DNA of 64,000 nucleotides. It comes from Aliiroseovarius sp. M344. GTDB lineage: Bacteria > Pseudomonadota > Alphaproteobacteria > Rhodobacterales > Rhodobacteraceae. The stretch covers positions 558,001-622,000 of the forward strand of contig NZ_CP081153.1 of the NCBI RefSeq assembly GCF_025140835.1, read 5' to 3'. Within the stretch, counting starts at the first letter, position 1, and each line of letters begins with the position of its first letter. Made by a program: the position numbers and the translations under genes. Under the pieces are notes generated by a model. That model searched no databases, was not told the DNA's origin, and worked only from the letters and a program-made list of their open reading frames with translations. This document shows, in pieces, positions 45,038 to 54,612 of the stretch.

Positions 45038-46420
45038 ATGCTGGATGAACAACTAAGCGACGACGCACCCGAAGAAGGTGATTACGAGCTTGATAAAGAC
45101 GTTTTCCAGCCAGTCCTAGCGGCGCTGGAATCTGAAGATGCCGCCGCCTTGGTGCGTGCGCTGGAGCCCGTTCACCCTGCCGACATCGCCGATCTACTGG
45201 AACAGTTAGGCCACGACGAACGCGTTGCGCTCGTCCGCCTCTACGGTACAGAATTCGACGGCGATATTCTGTCAGAACTTGACGAAGGTCTGCGCGAAGA
45301 AATCGTGGGCGCTATGTCGCCGGAAGTGCTGGCAGAAGCGGTTCGAGATCTGGAAACCGACGATGTCGTCGACCTGATTGAAGACCTTGATGCTCCGCAG
45401 ACGGCAGCGGTTCTGGGGGCATTGGATGCCGACGACCGGGTCGTTGTCGAACAATCACTTGGCTATCCGGAGGAATCTGCCGGTCGTCTTATGCAGCGCG
45501 AGCTTGTGGTTGCGCCGGAACATTGGAATGTTGGGCAAACCATTGATTTTCTGCGAAACCAAGATGATCTGCCCGAGACGTTTTATCACGTCATCTTGGT
45601 CGACCCGCGCATGCGCCCAACAGGGTATGTCACACTTGGCCGCCTGATGGGCAGCGCTCGCAAGGTCAAGATGACCGACATCGCCGAGGAAAGCTTTCGT
45701 ACCATTCCGGTTATGCAGGACGAGGCCGAAGTGGCTTATGCGTTCAACCAGTATCATCTGATTTCTGCCCCTGTTGTTGATGCTGATGACCGCCTTGTTG
45801 GGGTGATCACCATCGACGATGCGATGGTTATTCTTGATGAAGAGCACGAAGAAGACATCATGCGTTTGGCCGGGGTTGGTGAAAGCAGCCTCTCAGACCG
45901 TGTAATTGATACCACCAAACGCCGTTTTCCGTGGCTTGCGGTCAACCTTGTGACGGCAATTCTAGCCTCAATGGTCATATCGCAGTTTGAGGACGTGATC
46001 GCACAGTTTGTGGCGTTGGCGGTGTTGATGCCAATCGTCGCGTCGATGGGTGGCAACGCAGGCACTCAGTCATTGACCGTGGCGGTTCGCTCGTTGGCAA
46101 CGAAAGATCTGACCTCGGCCAACGTCTGGCGGGTGATCCGTCGTGAGGCCACGGTCGGGCTGATCAACGGGTTGATCTTTGCCGTTGTCATGGGGGCCGT
46201 CGGGGTGGCTTGGTTCGGGACGCCCGTTCTTGGCGTCGTGATCGCAATAGCGATGGTCGTGAACATGGTGGTAGCGGGTCTGGCGGGGGTTATCATCCCC
46301 GTTGTGCTGGAACGTCTGGATATTGATCCTGCGTTGGCGTCTGGCGCATTTGTGACGACGGTAACGGATGTTGTGGGCTTCTTTGCCTTCCTTGGACTGG
46401 CTGCGGTGATGCTTCTTTGA
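45038..46420 (+). CDS. mgtE: magnesium transporter MgtE
   Basis: A 460-residue Mg2+ channel. An N-terminal helical superhelix (about 20-125, 'LEPVHPADIADLLEQLGHDE') and a CBS pair (about 130-260) gate five C-terminal helices. The pore motif is 'PIVASMGGNAGTQSLTVAVR' near residue 330. GGGAGGG precedes ATG 45038. It overlaps or nearly touches the next gene. Confidence 0.95.
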   Translation: MLDEQLSDDAPEEGDYELDKDVFQPVLAALESEDAAALVRALEPVHPADIADLLEQLGHDERVALVRLYGTEFDGDILSELDEGLREEIVGAMSPEVLAEAVRDLETDDVVDLIEDLDAPQTAAVLGALDADDRVVVEQSLGYPEESAGRLMQRELVVAPEHWNVGQTIDFLRNQDDLPETFYHVILVDPRMRPTGYVTLGRLMGSARKVKMTDIAEESFRTIPVMQDEAEVAYAFNQYHLISAPVVDADDRLVGVITIDDAMVILDEEHEEDIMRLAGVGESSLSDRVIDTTKRRFPWLAVNLVTAILASMVISQFEDVIAQFVALAVLMPIVASMGGNAGTQSLTVAVRSLATKDLTSANVWRVIRREATVGLINGLIFAVVMGAVGVAWFGTPVLGVVIAIAMVVNMVVAGLAGVIIPVVLERLDIDPALASGAFVTTVTDVVGFFAFLGLAAVMLL

Positions 46421-46422
46421 CG

Positions 46423-46989
46423 ATGGATCAGGACGTTTTGAAAACTACGAAGGCAGACGCGCGAAAGGCCGCTTTTGCCCGCCGAAAAGAGGCGCATAGC
46501 GAAGCACGTTCGGCGTCAGGTGTGGCGCATCTGTTATCTGTGGTGACCCAGCACAAGGGAAAGGTGCTGTCAGGTTACATGCCTATCCGCACCGAAATAA
46601 CCCCCGTGCCCGTCATGGCCGCGATGGCCGCGCATGGGCCAGTTTGCGTACCAGTGATCGAGGGACCGGACCGGCCATTGCGCTTCGCCCTTTGGGCCCC
46701 GGACTGCGAGATGACGGAAGGTGCTTTTGGTGCCTACATTCCCGCGAAGCTAAAGTTCGTCGAGCCCGAAGTACTGATTGTGCCTCTGCTGGCATTTGAT
46801 CGCAAAGGCGGACGCTTGGGATATGGTGGCGGGTTCTATGATCGCACGCTTGAGGGGCTGCGCAACCAGCGCCCCACATTGGCCATCGGCTATGCCTACA
46901 GCGCGCAAGAGGTCATTTCCGTTCCGCTAGAGCCGACAGACCAAAAACTGGATGCGATTGTCACTGACGACGGCGTACATTGGGTCTGA
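46423..46989 (+). CDS. 5-formyltetrahydrofolate cyclo-ligase
   Basis: A 188-residue enzyme that converts 5-formyl-THF to 5,10-methenyl-THF. The ATP/folate motif is 'GGRLGYGGGFYDRTL' and the N-terminal 'ARKAAFARRKEAHSEARSAS' is typical. A TTG at 46417 overlapping the mgtE stop is an alternative start. In many proteobacteria 6S RNA lies just upstream; here mgtE leaves no space for it. Confidence 0.92.
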   Translation: MDQDVLKTTKADARKAAFARRKEAHSEARSASGVAHLLSVVTQHKGKVLSGYMPIRTEITPVPVMAAMAAHGPVCVPVIEGPDRPLRFALWAPDCEMTEGAFGAYIPAKLKFVEPEVLIVPLLAFDRKGGRLGYGGGFYDRTLEGLRNQRPTLAIGYAYSAQEVISVPLEPTDQKLDAIVTDDGVHWV

Positions 46990-47040
46990 TCCAAACGCTT
47001 GGACTTGCCCTTTGTAGCCATTCGACCTAGGGCTTGGCCC

Positions 47041-47865
47041 ATGAAGATACTTTTTCTGGGCGACATAATGGGGCGCGCTGGCCGGCGCGCGGTGACCGAC
47101 CGACTAAAAGGCTTGCGCGAGGCGTGGAAGCTGGATTTCGTCGTCGTGAATGGCGAGAACGCGACCGGCGGGGCCGGCCTGACCGCCGCCCATGCGCGCA
47201 CGTTTCTTGATGCAGGCGCAGATGTCATCACGCTGGGCGATCATGCCTTTGATCAACGCGAGATGCTGTCATTTTGCGAACAGGAAACCCGGATCATTCG
47301 CCCGCTGAACTATGCAAAAGATTGCCCGGGCACCGGTGCACGGGTGTTTTCTGACGCGCGTGGACGCAAAGTTCTGGTGACACAGGCATTGGGGCAGGTG
47401 TTTATGAAACGTCCGTTCGATGATCCGTTTTCAGCCGTCGACGCGGTGCTGAAACGTCATCCCCTCGGCGGTGCCGTCCAAGCCGCACTTGTCGATGTCC
47501 ATTGCGAGGCCACATCCGAGAAGATGGCCATGGGCCATTGGTGTGACGGGCGCGCCAGCGTCGTCGTGGGCACGCACACTCATGTCCCAACGGGTGACGC
47601 GCAGATATTGCCGAAGGGCACGGCATTTCAGACAGATGCCGGGATGTGCGGTGACTATGACAGCGTCATAGGAATGCAGAAAGAAGAACCAATGCGCCGC
47701 TTCATCACTGGCATGTCCAAAAGCCGGTTTACGCCGGCAGTGGGCGAAGCCACGTTGTCAGGGCTTTATGTTGAAACCGATGATCGCACGGGTAAAGCCA
47801 CACGGGTTCAGATGGTTCGCGAGGGTGGGCGTTTGGCGCAATCGACGCCGCTTGACCTAAACTAA
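47041..47865 (+). CDS. YmdB-family metallophosphoesterase
   Basis: A 274-residue protein of the TIGR00282 group. Metal motifs: 'LFLGDIMGRAGRRAV', 'VVVNGENATGGAGLT', 'ITLGDHAFDQ', 'DVHCEATSEKMAMGHWCDG' and 'GTHTHVPTGDAQILPKGTAF'. Bacillus YmdB is a 2',3'-cyclic-nucleotide phosphodiesterase. It lies 52 bp after the folate enzyme and is probably in the same operon. Confidence 0.92.
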   Translation: MKILFLGDIMGRAGRRAVTDRLKGLREAWKLDFVVVNGENATGGAGLTAAHARTFLDAGADVITLGDHAFDQREMLSFCEQETRIIRPLNYAKDCPGTGARVFSDARGRKVLVTQALGQVFMKRPFDDPFSAVDAVLKRHPLGGAVQAALVDVHCEATSEKMAMGHWCDGRASVVVGTHTHVPTGDAQILPKGTAFQTDAGMCGDYDSVIGMQKEEPMRRFITGMSKSRFTPAVGEATLSGLYVETDDRTGKATRVQMVREGGRLAQSTPLDLN

Positions 47866-48003
47866 TCCGCCCATCAGCCGGGTTTACCCAGAACCACGTC
47901 GTGACGACTGCGGCAATACAAAGCGCACATGACGAAAAACCGCGCTTGCCCACCGCGCGCGCAGCGGGCAAGACTTATGTGGCGAACCAATCAGGGGCAA
48001 TTC

Positions 48004-49782
48004 ATGGGTCTTTTCGAATTTGGCGATACGACACTGGCGGTGTTGTCTCTTTTGGTTGTCGCTGGAATGTTCGTGATGTTTCTGCGCGAAACCTTCCCGA
48101 CAGAGGTTGTGGCCATCGGTGGTGTCGCCATCATGCTGATCACGGGGATCCTGGATTACACGCAGGGGCTGGAGGTGTTGTCCAACCCGGCGCCCTGGAC
48201 CATCGCGGCCATGTTTATCGTCATGGGAGGCTTGGTACGCACCGGCGCGCTTCATTGGTTCACCCAAATTGCCGAACGGCGCGCTGAGAAAAACCCCGTC
48301 ATTGCTCTGTCGGCCCTGATGGGATTTGTGGTGATCGCGTCTGCCTTCGTGTCAAACACCCCGGTCGTTGTTGTGATGATCCCAGTGTTTGTGCAGCTGG
48401 CCAAGAAAATTGGCAGTTCGGCGTCGAAGCTGCTTATTCCGCTAAGCTATGGTGCGATTTTAGGCGGGACGCTGACTCTGATCGGGACGTCTACAAACCT
48501 GTTGGTCGATGGTGTTGCCCGCGCCAATGGCCTTGAACCGTTCTCGATTTTCGAGGTGACGCCGTTGGGCATCGCCCTGGTGGCATGGGGCATGTTCTAT
48601 ATTTACTTCATCGCGCCCAAAATCCTTCCTGATCGGGACAGCATGGCCACACTTCTGTCAGACCGGTCGCGAAAAAAATTCTTTACCGAAGCCGTGGTTC
48701 CGCCGGAAAGCAACCTTATTGGTCGCGAGGTGAATGGTGTGCAGCTGTTCAAGCGCGATGGCGTTCGATTGGTTGATGTGGTTCGCGGCGATGCCTCGTT
48801 GCGGCGCAATCTGGAAGGTGTGACCTTGCAGGTCGGCGACCGCGTGGTGCTGCGCACCGCCATGAGCGAGCTGCTTAGCCTTCAACGCGACAAAAGTCTG
48901 AAGCGCGTGGATCAGGTGTCAGCGGTTGAGACAGCGACAGTTGAAGTGCTGATCACACCTGATTGCGGAATGGTCGGGAAGCAATTGGGGCGGATGCGTC
49001 TTCGCCGTCGTTATGGTGTGTATCCCTTGGCTGTGCACCGCAAGAACCAAAATATCGGGCGGCAACTTGACGATCTGGTGGTTCGGGTCGGTGACACCCT
49101 CCTTTTGGAAGGTGCGCCCGAAGACATCCAACGGCTGGCGCAGGATATGAACTTGCTGGACGTCTCAAAACCTTCGGCGCGTGAATATCGGCGTGGCCAT
49201 GCGCCCATCGCGATTGGCGCGCTGGTCGGATTGGTTGTACTGGCGGGCTTCGGCGTCGCCCCGATCTTCTTCCTGGCCATCCTAGCTGTGGCGTTGGTTT
49301 TGTTGACACGGTGTATTGATGCAGATGAGGCCTTCGGCTCGGTCGACGGGCGCCTGCTTGTGCTGATCTTTTCGATGCTGGCCATCGGGGCCGGGCTGGA
49401 GAACTCTGGCGCTGTCCGCCTGATTGCCGAGGGCGTCGCACCGCTCTTGGGCAATCTGCCGCCGTTCCTGATTATCTGGGCGATCTATCTGCTGACGTCT
49501 GTTCTGACCGAGCTGGTGTCAAACAACGCGGTCGCAGTGGTGGTCACGCCGATCGCAATTGGGCTGGCCAACGCGTTGGGGTTGGACCCCCGCCCATTGG
49601 TCGTCGCGGTGATGGTGGCAGCATCGGCCAGTTTTGCCACGCCGATTGGGTATCAGACGAACACTCTGGTCTACGGCCCCGGCGGTTATAAATTCTCGGA
49701 CTTCCTGAAGGTCGGCATTCCGCTGAACCTGTCGGTTGGCATCCTGGCTTCGGCGCTTATCCCGTTCATCTGGCCGCTTTAG
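48004..49782 (+). CDS. SLC13-family permease with two RCK_C (TrkA-C) domains
   Basis: A 592-residue membrane protein. Helical halves flank a soluble middle (about 215-395) carrying two TrkA-C-like domains ('LIGREVNGVQLFKRDGVRLV' region and 'GKQLGRMRLRRRYGVYPLAV'). The transport motifs are 'SNTPVVVVMIPVF' and 'LTLIGTSTNLLVDG' in the first half, mirrored by 'LVSNNAVAVVVTPIAIGLA' in the second. Such proteins move sulfate or organic anions with Na+. A paralogue converges on it from the right. Confidence 0.9.
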   Translation: MGLFEFGDTTLAVLSLLVVAGMFVMFLRETFPTEVVAIGGVAIMLITGILDYTQGLEVLSNPAPWTIAAMFIVMGGLVRTGALHWFTQIAERRAEKNPVIALSALMGFVVIASAFVSNTPVVVVMIPVFVQLAKKIGSSASKLLIPLSYGAILGGTLTLIGTSTNLLVDGVARANGLEPFSIFEVTPLGIALVAWGMFYIYFIAPKILPDRDSMATLLSDRSRKKFFTEAVVPPESNLIGREVNGVQLFKRDGVRLVDVVRGDASLRRNLEGVTLQVGDRVVLRTAMSELLSLQRDKSLKRVDQVSAVETATVEVLITPDCGMVGKQLGRMRLRRRYGVYPLAVHRKNQNIGRQLDDLVVRVGDTLLLEGAPEDIQRLAQDMNLLDVSKPSAREYRRGHAPIAIGALVGLVVLAGFGVAPIFFLAILAVALVLLTRCIDADEAFGSVDGRLLVLIFSMLAIGAGLENSGAVRLIAEGVAPLLGNLPPFLIIWAIYLLTSVLTELVSNNAVAVVVTPIAIGLANALGLDPRPLVVAVMVAASASFATPIGYQTNTLVYGPGGYKFSDFLKVGIPLNLSVGILASALIPFIWPL

Positions 49783-49797
49783 GTCAGGTGACTAACA

Positions 49798-51579
49798 TTA
49801 AAGTGGCCAGAACACCAGAATAGCGGGGATCGAGACAGCGACGACAAGAACCTCCAGCGGCAGACCGATGCGCCAGTAATCCCCGAACCGGTATCCGCCG
49901 GGGCCAAGAATCAGCGTGTTGTTCTTATGCCCGATGGGGGTCAGGAAGGCGCAGCTTGCGGCGACGGCGACGGCCATCAGAAAAGGATCGGGGTTTTTGC
50001 CAAGCGCTTGCGCCATCTGGATACCAACAGGGGCGGCGACGATGGTGGTGGCGGTATTGTTCAACACGTCCGACAGGGTCATCGTGACGATCATCAGAAC
50101 GGTCAGCACAGCCCAAGCAGGCAAGCCTTCGGTAAAGGCCACCAGAGCGCCGGCTATCAACTCCGTGCCGCCCGAGGTTTCAAGCGCCGCGCCAAGCGGG
50201 ATCATGGATCCCAGCAGCACGACAACCGGCCACTCGATATGGGAATACAGCTCGGACAGCGGGACGATTTGGGTCAAGACATAGACAACAACGACCAGGC
50301 CAAGTGCCACCGGCAAATAGATCAGCCCGAAACTGGCCGCCGCGACGGCTGCGCCGAACATGCCGATTGCCAGCCAGACCTTTTCGTCCTGCGTGACCTT
50401 CAGGCCGCGCTCGGCCAATGGCAGGCAGCCCAACCAGTCCGTCACGTCCGCTTCGGTTCCCTGTGGCACGAGCACCAGAAGGATATCACCGGGGCGGATC
50501 TCGGTCTTGCGGACCTGTTTGATGATCTGCTTCCCGGCCCGCGAGATGCCAAGAAGGACGGACCGGCGGCGCCAGTTCAGGCCAATGGACTGTGCCGTCT
50601 TGCCAACGATCCGGGCATTTTCCGGAACCACGATCTCAATCTTGGACAGCCCGTCCGCTTCGGCCCGCAGCTTCTCTTCGTGCTCTGTTTCGGCGAAAGT
50701 CAGGCCCAGGGCTGCACGAAATTCATCCAATGCTTCAGGCCGCGCTTCCAGCACCAGTGCGTCGCCGGCTTCTAGCTTGGTCGCAAGCTGTGTGCCGTAG
50801 CGGCGCTTGCCGCCGCGCACCAGACCAAGGATGGCCACGTCGTTTTTCTCGGCGGCTTCCGTCAGATCCTGCAGCCGCTTGCCGACATGCTTCGAGTCTT
50901 CAGGAAGCATCAGTTCGGCGATGTAGTTGCCGAACTCTTCCATCGGGTCGGAAACGTTTTCGCTGTTATCAGGCCGCGGGATCAGGCGCCAGCCGATCAG
51001 CGCAACGAAAATCAGCCCGGCAACCGCGGTGATGCCGCCGACAGGTGCAAAGTCGAACATCCGAAATGGTTCGCCCAGCGCCTCGCCGCGGATGGACGCG
51101 ATAATGATGTTGGGAGGCGTACCGATCAGCGTGACCATGCCGCCCAGGATGGTCGCAAAAGACAGCGGCATCAGGCTGAGACCCGGCGCACGGCCCGCTT
51201 TGCGTGCCGTCTGGACGTCCACCGGCATAAGCAAGGCAAGTGCCGCCACGTTGTTCATGAACGCAGACAGCAAGCCGCCGATCGCGCCCATCAGGGCGAT
51301 ATGTGAACCCAGTGACCGCGAGGCATCGACCATGGTGCGGGTGATCAGGAAAACGGCTCCTGACCGGACCAGCCCCGCCGATACCACCAGCACCAGGGCG
51401 ACAATCAGGGTCGCGGGATGCCCGAAGCCTGAAAAGGCGTCCTTGGTTGGCACAACGCCCAGCACAACGCCGATCATCAGCGCGGTGAAGGCCACAAGGT
51501 CATAGCGATAGCGCCCCCAAAGAAGCAGTCCGAACACTGCACCGAAAAGAGCGAAGAGGATGATTTGATCTGTTGTCAT
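49798..51579 (-). CDS. SLC13-family permease with two RCK_C domains (paralogue)
   Basis: A 593-residue relative of the previous gene, on the opposite strand, with only 15 bp between the stops. 'MNNVAALALLMPVDVQ', 'MVTLIGTPPNIIIASIRG' and 'VLNNTATTIVAAPVGIQMAQ' are the corresponding transport motifs; the central RCK_C pair is present ('HVGKRLQDLTEAAEKNDVAI' and 'IVGKTAQSIGLNWRRRSVLL'). LysE lies 32 bp upstream on the same strand, so they may share a transcript. Confidence 0.9.
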   Translation of the reverse strand: MTTDQIILFALFGAVFGLLLWGRYRYDLVAFTALMIGVVLGVVPTKDAFSGFGHPATLIVALVLVVSAGLVRSGAVFLITRTMVDASRSLGSHIALMGAIGGLLSAFMNNVAALALLMPVDVQTARKAGRAPGLSLMPLSFATILGGMVTLIGTPPNIIIASIRGEALGEPFRMFDFAPVGGITAVAGLIFVALIGWRLIPRPDNSENVSDPMEEFGNYIAELMLPEDSKHVGKRLQDLTEAAEKNDVAILGLVRGGKRRYGTQLATKLEAGDALVLEARPEALDEFRAALGLTFAETEHEEKLRAEADGLSKIEIVVPENARIVGKTAQSIGLNWRRRSVLLGISRAGKQIIKQVRKTEIRPGDILLVLVPQGTEADVTDWLGCLPLAERGLKVTQDEKVWLAIGMFGAAVAAASFGLIYLPVALGLVVVVYVLTQIVPLSELYSHIEWPVVVLLGSMIPLGAALETSGGTELIAGALVAFTEGLPAWAVLTVLMIVTMTLSDVLNNTATTIVAAPVGIQMAQALGKNPDPFLMAVAVAASCAFLTPIGHKNNTLILGPGGYRFGDYWRIGLPLEVLVVAVSIPAILVFWPL

Positions 51580-51611
51580 GGCTCAAGACTTACCGCTTGG
51601 CGACCAGAACG

Positions 51612-52205
51612 TCACCCGTAGATTACGGGGAAAAGTGTGGCAACAAGAAGCAAAGCCATCGTGACATTAAACGACCGAAGGCGGGTCGGGTTGGTCAAGA
51701 TCACGCGAATCTTTTGCCCAAGAATGGTCCACACCGAGACAGAAGGCAGGTTCACCATGCCGAAAATGGCGGCAACCAACAGGACAGCTGACATGCTGCG
51801 GCTGGGCGCGTACACGCTGATCGCGGTCAGCGCCATTGCCCAAGCTTTTGGATTGACCCATTGGAAGGCGGCTGCCTGAAGGAACGTCATGGGGGTGCCG
51901 CCCGCCTTGCCGGTGCCAGGTTGCGAGGCGTTCGCGATTTTCCATGCCAACCAAAGCAAATATATTACGCTGCCGGTTTTCAGGATCGTGTAGCTGACCG
52001 GATAGAGGTCAAAAAGTGTCATAAGCCCGGCGCCGACCAACACGATCATAAATGTGAACCCGATCCCTATGCCCAACATATGCGGTATAGAGCGGCGGAA
52101 GCCGAAATTGGCGCCTGATGCCATTAGCATAAGGTTGTTGGGCCCCGGCGTGATTGACGACACGAAGGCGAAGGCGATGAAGGCGGAGAGAAGCTCGATT
52201 GACAT
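51612..52205 (-). CDS. LysE-family amino-acid exporter
   Basis: A 197-residue membrane protein with six helices and the LysE/RhtB pattern: 'FVSSITPGPNNLMLMASGAN' near residue 13 and 'KTGSVIYLLWLAWKIA' near 65. It diverges from an Lrp regulator across 73 bp, the classical arrangement in which Lrp/AsnC controls an exporter. Substrate unknown. Confidence 0.92.
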   Translation of the reverse strand: MSIELLSAFIAFAFVSSITPGPNNLMLMASGANFGFRRSIPHMLGIGIGFTFMIVLVGAGLMTLFDLYPVSYTILKTGSVIYLLWLAWKIANASQPGTGKAGGTPMTFLQAAAFQWVNPKAWAMALTAISVYAPSRSMSAVLLVAAIFGMVNLPSVSVWTILGQKIRVILTNPTRLRSFNVTMALLLVATLFPVIYG

Positions 52206-52278
52206 AGCGGCAATAATCACCCCAAATTGGTGGCTGTGGGTTGCTTTATTGCAGGTATTTGGAGTTTGTTTGCAACGA
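52206..52278. promoter_or_regulatory. divergent promoter region, lysE/lrp
   Basis: 73 bp between oppositely oriented genes, AT-rich at its right end. The Lrp protein likely binds here. No single palindrome is evident. Confidence 0.35.
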
Positions 52279-52731
52279 ATGATGAAGATAGATCAAATTA
52301 ACCGTCAAATATTGCAAGAACTTGTTCGCGACGGGCGGTTGCCCAACACTGAACTGGCAGAGAAGGTTGGCCTTTCCCCTTCGGCCTGTTTGCGGCGCGT
52401 GCAGGAACTGGAGCGGCAGGGCGCGATCAAAGGCTACCGTGCGGTGCTTGATCCGGTTGCCATGGGCAATGGCTTTGTTGCTTATGTCACGGTTGGCCTG
52501 TCCGATCATACAAAAGCCGCGCAGGAGGGGTTTGAACGGTCGGTTGCGCGATACGACGAGGTTCGTGAGTGCCACAATATTACCGGTACCGTCGAATACC
52601 TGCTGAGGGTCGAGGCTGAAGACCTGATCGCCTATAAACATTTTCATACCGACAAGTTGGGGACGTTGCCACAAGTCCACCAGATCGTGACGCATGTTGT
52701 CATGGGTTCGCCGAAGGACGAACGCGCGTGA
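52279..52731 (+). CDS. Lrp/AsnC-family regulator
   Basis: A 150-residue regulator. N-terminal HTH 'LPNTELAEKVGLSPSACLRRVQELERQGAIKGY' region (residues 22-54), then the RAM effector fold with 'CHNITGTVEYLLRVEAEDL'. A second ATG follows immediately. It diverges from a LysE exporter, which it very likely controls in response to an amino acid. Confidence 0.93.
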   Translation: MMKIDQINRQILQELVRDGRLPNTELAEKVGLSPSACLRRVQELERQGAIKGYRAVLDPVAMGNGFVAYVTVGLSDHTKAAQEGFERSVARYDEVRECHNITGTVEYLLRVEAEDLIAYKHFHTDKLGTLPQVHQIVTHVVMGSPKDERA

Positions 52732-52823
52732 ACAACTTGTTCGCAACGCCCTTGCAGCGCCCCCAACGCCTGCTGTATTGAACCGCGCAACACATCGACA
52801 CCTGAATTAATTCGGAGGGCACC

Positions 52824-53564
52824 ATGGCTGGTCACTCAAAATGGGCAAACATTCAGCACCGCAAGGGGCGTCAGGACAAACTGCGCTCGAAGCTGTTCTC
52901 TAAGCTTGCAAAAGAAATCACCGTGGCTGCCAAGATGGGCGACCCGGATCCGGACAAGAACCCGCGTCTGCGCATGGCGGTCAAGGAAGGCAAAAGCCAG
53001 TCTTTGCCGAAGGACGTCATTGATCGCGCAATCAAGAAAGCCATCGGTGGCGACGCTGAGAACTATGACGAAATCCGATACGAGGGCTATGGCCCCAATG
53101 GTGTTGCCGTCATTGTTGAGACGATGACCGACAACAAGAACCGCACAGCTTCGACCGTGCGCTCGACCTTCTCGAAAAACGGCGGCAACCTTGGCGAAAC
53201 CGGGTCCGTCGGCTTCATGTTCGACCGCAAGGGCGAAGTGACCTATCTGCCAGAAGCAGGTGATGCCGACACTGTTATGGAAGCCGCCATCGAAGCCGGT
53301 GCTGAGGATTGCGAAACCACCGAGGACGGGCATCGCATCATCTGCGCTGACACAGATCTGAACGAAGTGTCGAACGCGCTGGAAGCCGCGCTGGGCGAAA
53401 GCGAATCGACCAAATTGATCTGGCAACCCAACATGACCACCGAGCTTGATCTTGAAGGGATGCAAAAGCTTATGAATCTTCTGGATGCGTTAGAGGATGA
53501 CGATGACGTGCAGCGCGTCACCGCCAATTTTGAAGCGTCCGACGAGGTTCTGGCGCAGCTCTAA
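52824..53564 (+). CDS. yebC: YebC/PmpR-family protein
   Basis: A 246-residue protein of the TACO1 family, now linked to relief of ribosome stalling as well as regulation. The start '[18 protein letters not shown]' is invariant. '[20 protein letters not shown]' and '[17 protein letters not shown]' follow. A GGAGGG precedes ATG 52824. A strong hairpin 24 bases past the stop ends the transcript. Confidence 0.96.
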   Translation: MAGHSKWANIQHRKGRQDKLRSKLFSKLAKEITVAAKMGDPDPDKNPRLRMAVKEGKSQSLPKDVIDRAIKKAIGGDAENYDEIRYEGYGPNGVAVIVETMTDNKNRTASTVRSTFSKNGGNLGETGSVGFMFDRKGEVTYLPEAGDADTVMEAAIEAGAEDCETTEDGHRIICADTDLNEVSNALEAALGESESTKLIWQPNMTTELDLEGMQKLMNLLDALEDDDDVQRVTANFEASDEVLAQL

Positions 53565-53587
53565 ACGTTCCCTTGAACAGAATTCCA

Positions 53588-53626
53588 TGACCCCGGCTCG
53601 GACAACCGCGCCGGGGTCACTTGTCT
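53588..53626 (+). terminator. hairpin terminator after yebC
   Basis: TGACCCCGGC (53588-53597) and GCCGGGGTCA (53610-53619) make a perfect 10-bp stem, followed by CTTGTCTTT. An ATG at 53587 lies at its edge and is therefore an unlikely start for the next gene. Confidence 0.75.
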
Positions 53627-53655
53627 TTAGCGGCAAACTCGGGTCAGGTCGCCGG

Positions 53656-54564
53656 ATGACGACCCTGGTCCCAACAGAAACAAGACACCTGCACGGCATT
53701 CTGTGGATGCTGTTGGCAGGGTTCTTTTTTGTGCTGCTCAACGGGCTGGTGAAATATGTGGGCCAAACGCTTCCGTCCTCACAAGCTGCTTTCCTGCGAT
53801 ACCTGTTTGGGCTGGCATTCGTGTTGCCCGCTTTGGGGCAGTTGAAACGGGCACGCTTTTCCAAAACGATGTGGCGGTTGTTCGCCTTGCGTGGCGTTGT
53901 GCATACTGGCGCTGTGTTGTGTTGGTTTTATGCGATGACCCAAATCACTGTGGCTGAAGTCGTGGCGATGAATTACCTCAATCCGATTTATGTGATGCTG
54001 GGGGCCGCCCTGTTTCTGGGCGAAACGTTTTCGACCCGCCGGATGGTCGCCGTTGTCTTTGCGTTCTTGGGAGTTTTGATCATTCTGCGTCCCGGTGTGC
54101 GAGAGCTGGGCGCGGGGCATCTGTCGATGGTTTTCACCGCGATCTTTCTTGGAATGTCATACCTGATTGCCAAACGGCTGTCGCAAGAGGCGTCAGCGGC
54201 CGTCGTGGTCGCCATCATGTCGATCACAGTGACAATCGGGCTGGCCCCTGCTGCATGGCTGGTCTGGGTGCCGCCCAATGGCACGCAACTGGCGTGGCTG
54301 GTTCTGATCGCCTTTTGCGCAACGGCCGGGCATTACGCCATGTCGCGTGCCTTTGCCGAAGCGCCCGTGTCGGTCACGCAACCCGTGACCTTCCTGCAGA
54401 TCATCTGGGCGACGGCCATGGGCGCGTGGTTGTTTGCAGAGCCGCTGGATATGTGGGTGGTTGGAGGCGCAGCCGTCATCATCACTGCGGTCAGCTACAT
54501 CACATGGCGCGAGGCGATGTTGAACCGGCGCATCACACCCAATCCGAATGCCGCGAAGTCATAG
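53656..54564 (+). CDS. DMT-family transporter (two EamA domains)
   Basis: A 302-residue protein with ten helices in two EamA halves: 'GILWMLLAGFFFVLLNGLVKY' opens the first, and 'GHLSMVFTAIFLGMSYLIAK' the second. 'YLNPIYVMLGAALFLGE' and 'QPVTFLQIIWATAMGAWLFAE' are the conserved ends of each half. ATG 53656 is preferred over 53587, which falls in the yebC terminator. Substrate unknown. Confidence 0.9.
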   Translation: MTTLVPTETRHLHGILWMLLAGFFFVLLNGLVKYVGQTLPSSQAAFLRYLFGLAFVLPALGQLKRARFSKTMWRLFALRGVVHTGAVLCWFYAMTQITVAEVVAMNYLNPIYVMLGAALFLGETFSTRRMVAVVFAFLGVLIILRPGVRELGAGHLSMVFTAIFLGMSYLIAKRLSQEASAAVVVAIMSITVTIGLAPAAWLVWVPPNGTQLAWLVLIAFCATAGHYAMSRAFAEAPVSVTQPVTFLQIIWATAMGAWLFAEPLDMWVVGGAAVIITAVSYITWREAMLNRRITPNPNAAKS

Positions 54565-54570
54565 AAAAAA

Positions 54571-54596
54571 GAGCGCCGGACGCGGCGCTCTTTTCT
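54571..54596. terminator. bidirectional terminator
   Basis: GAGCGCCG (54571-54578) and CGGCGCTC (54583-54590) around GACG. The stem is preceded by A6 and followed by TTTTCTG, so it can end both convergent transcripts. Confidence 0.8.
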
Positions 54597-54612
54597 GTGT
54601 TACGTTCAGCGA

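Noticed and set aside
46417..46430. Expectation of 6S RNA beside the folate cyclo-ligase gene
   Set aside because: mgtE ends at 46420 and the ligase starts at 46423, and only about 50 bp follow it before the next gene. There is no room.
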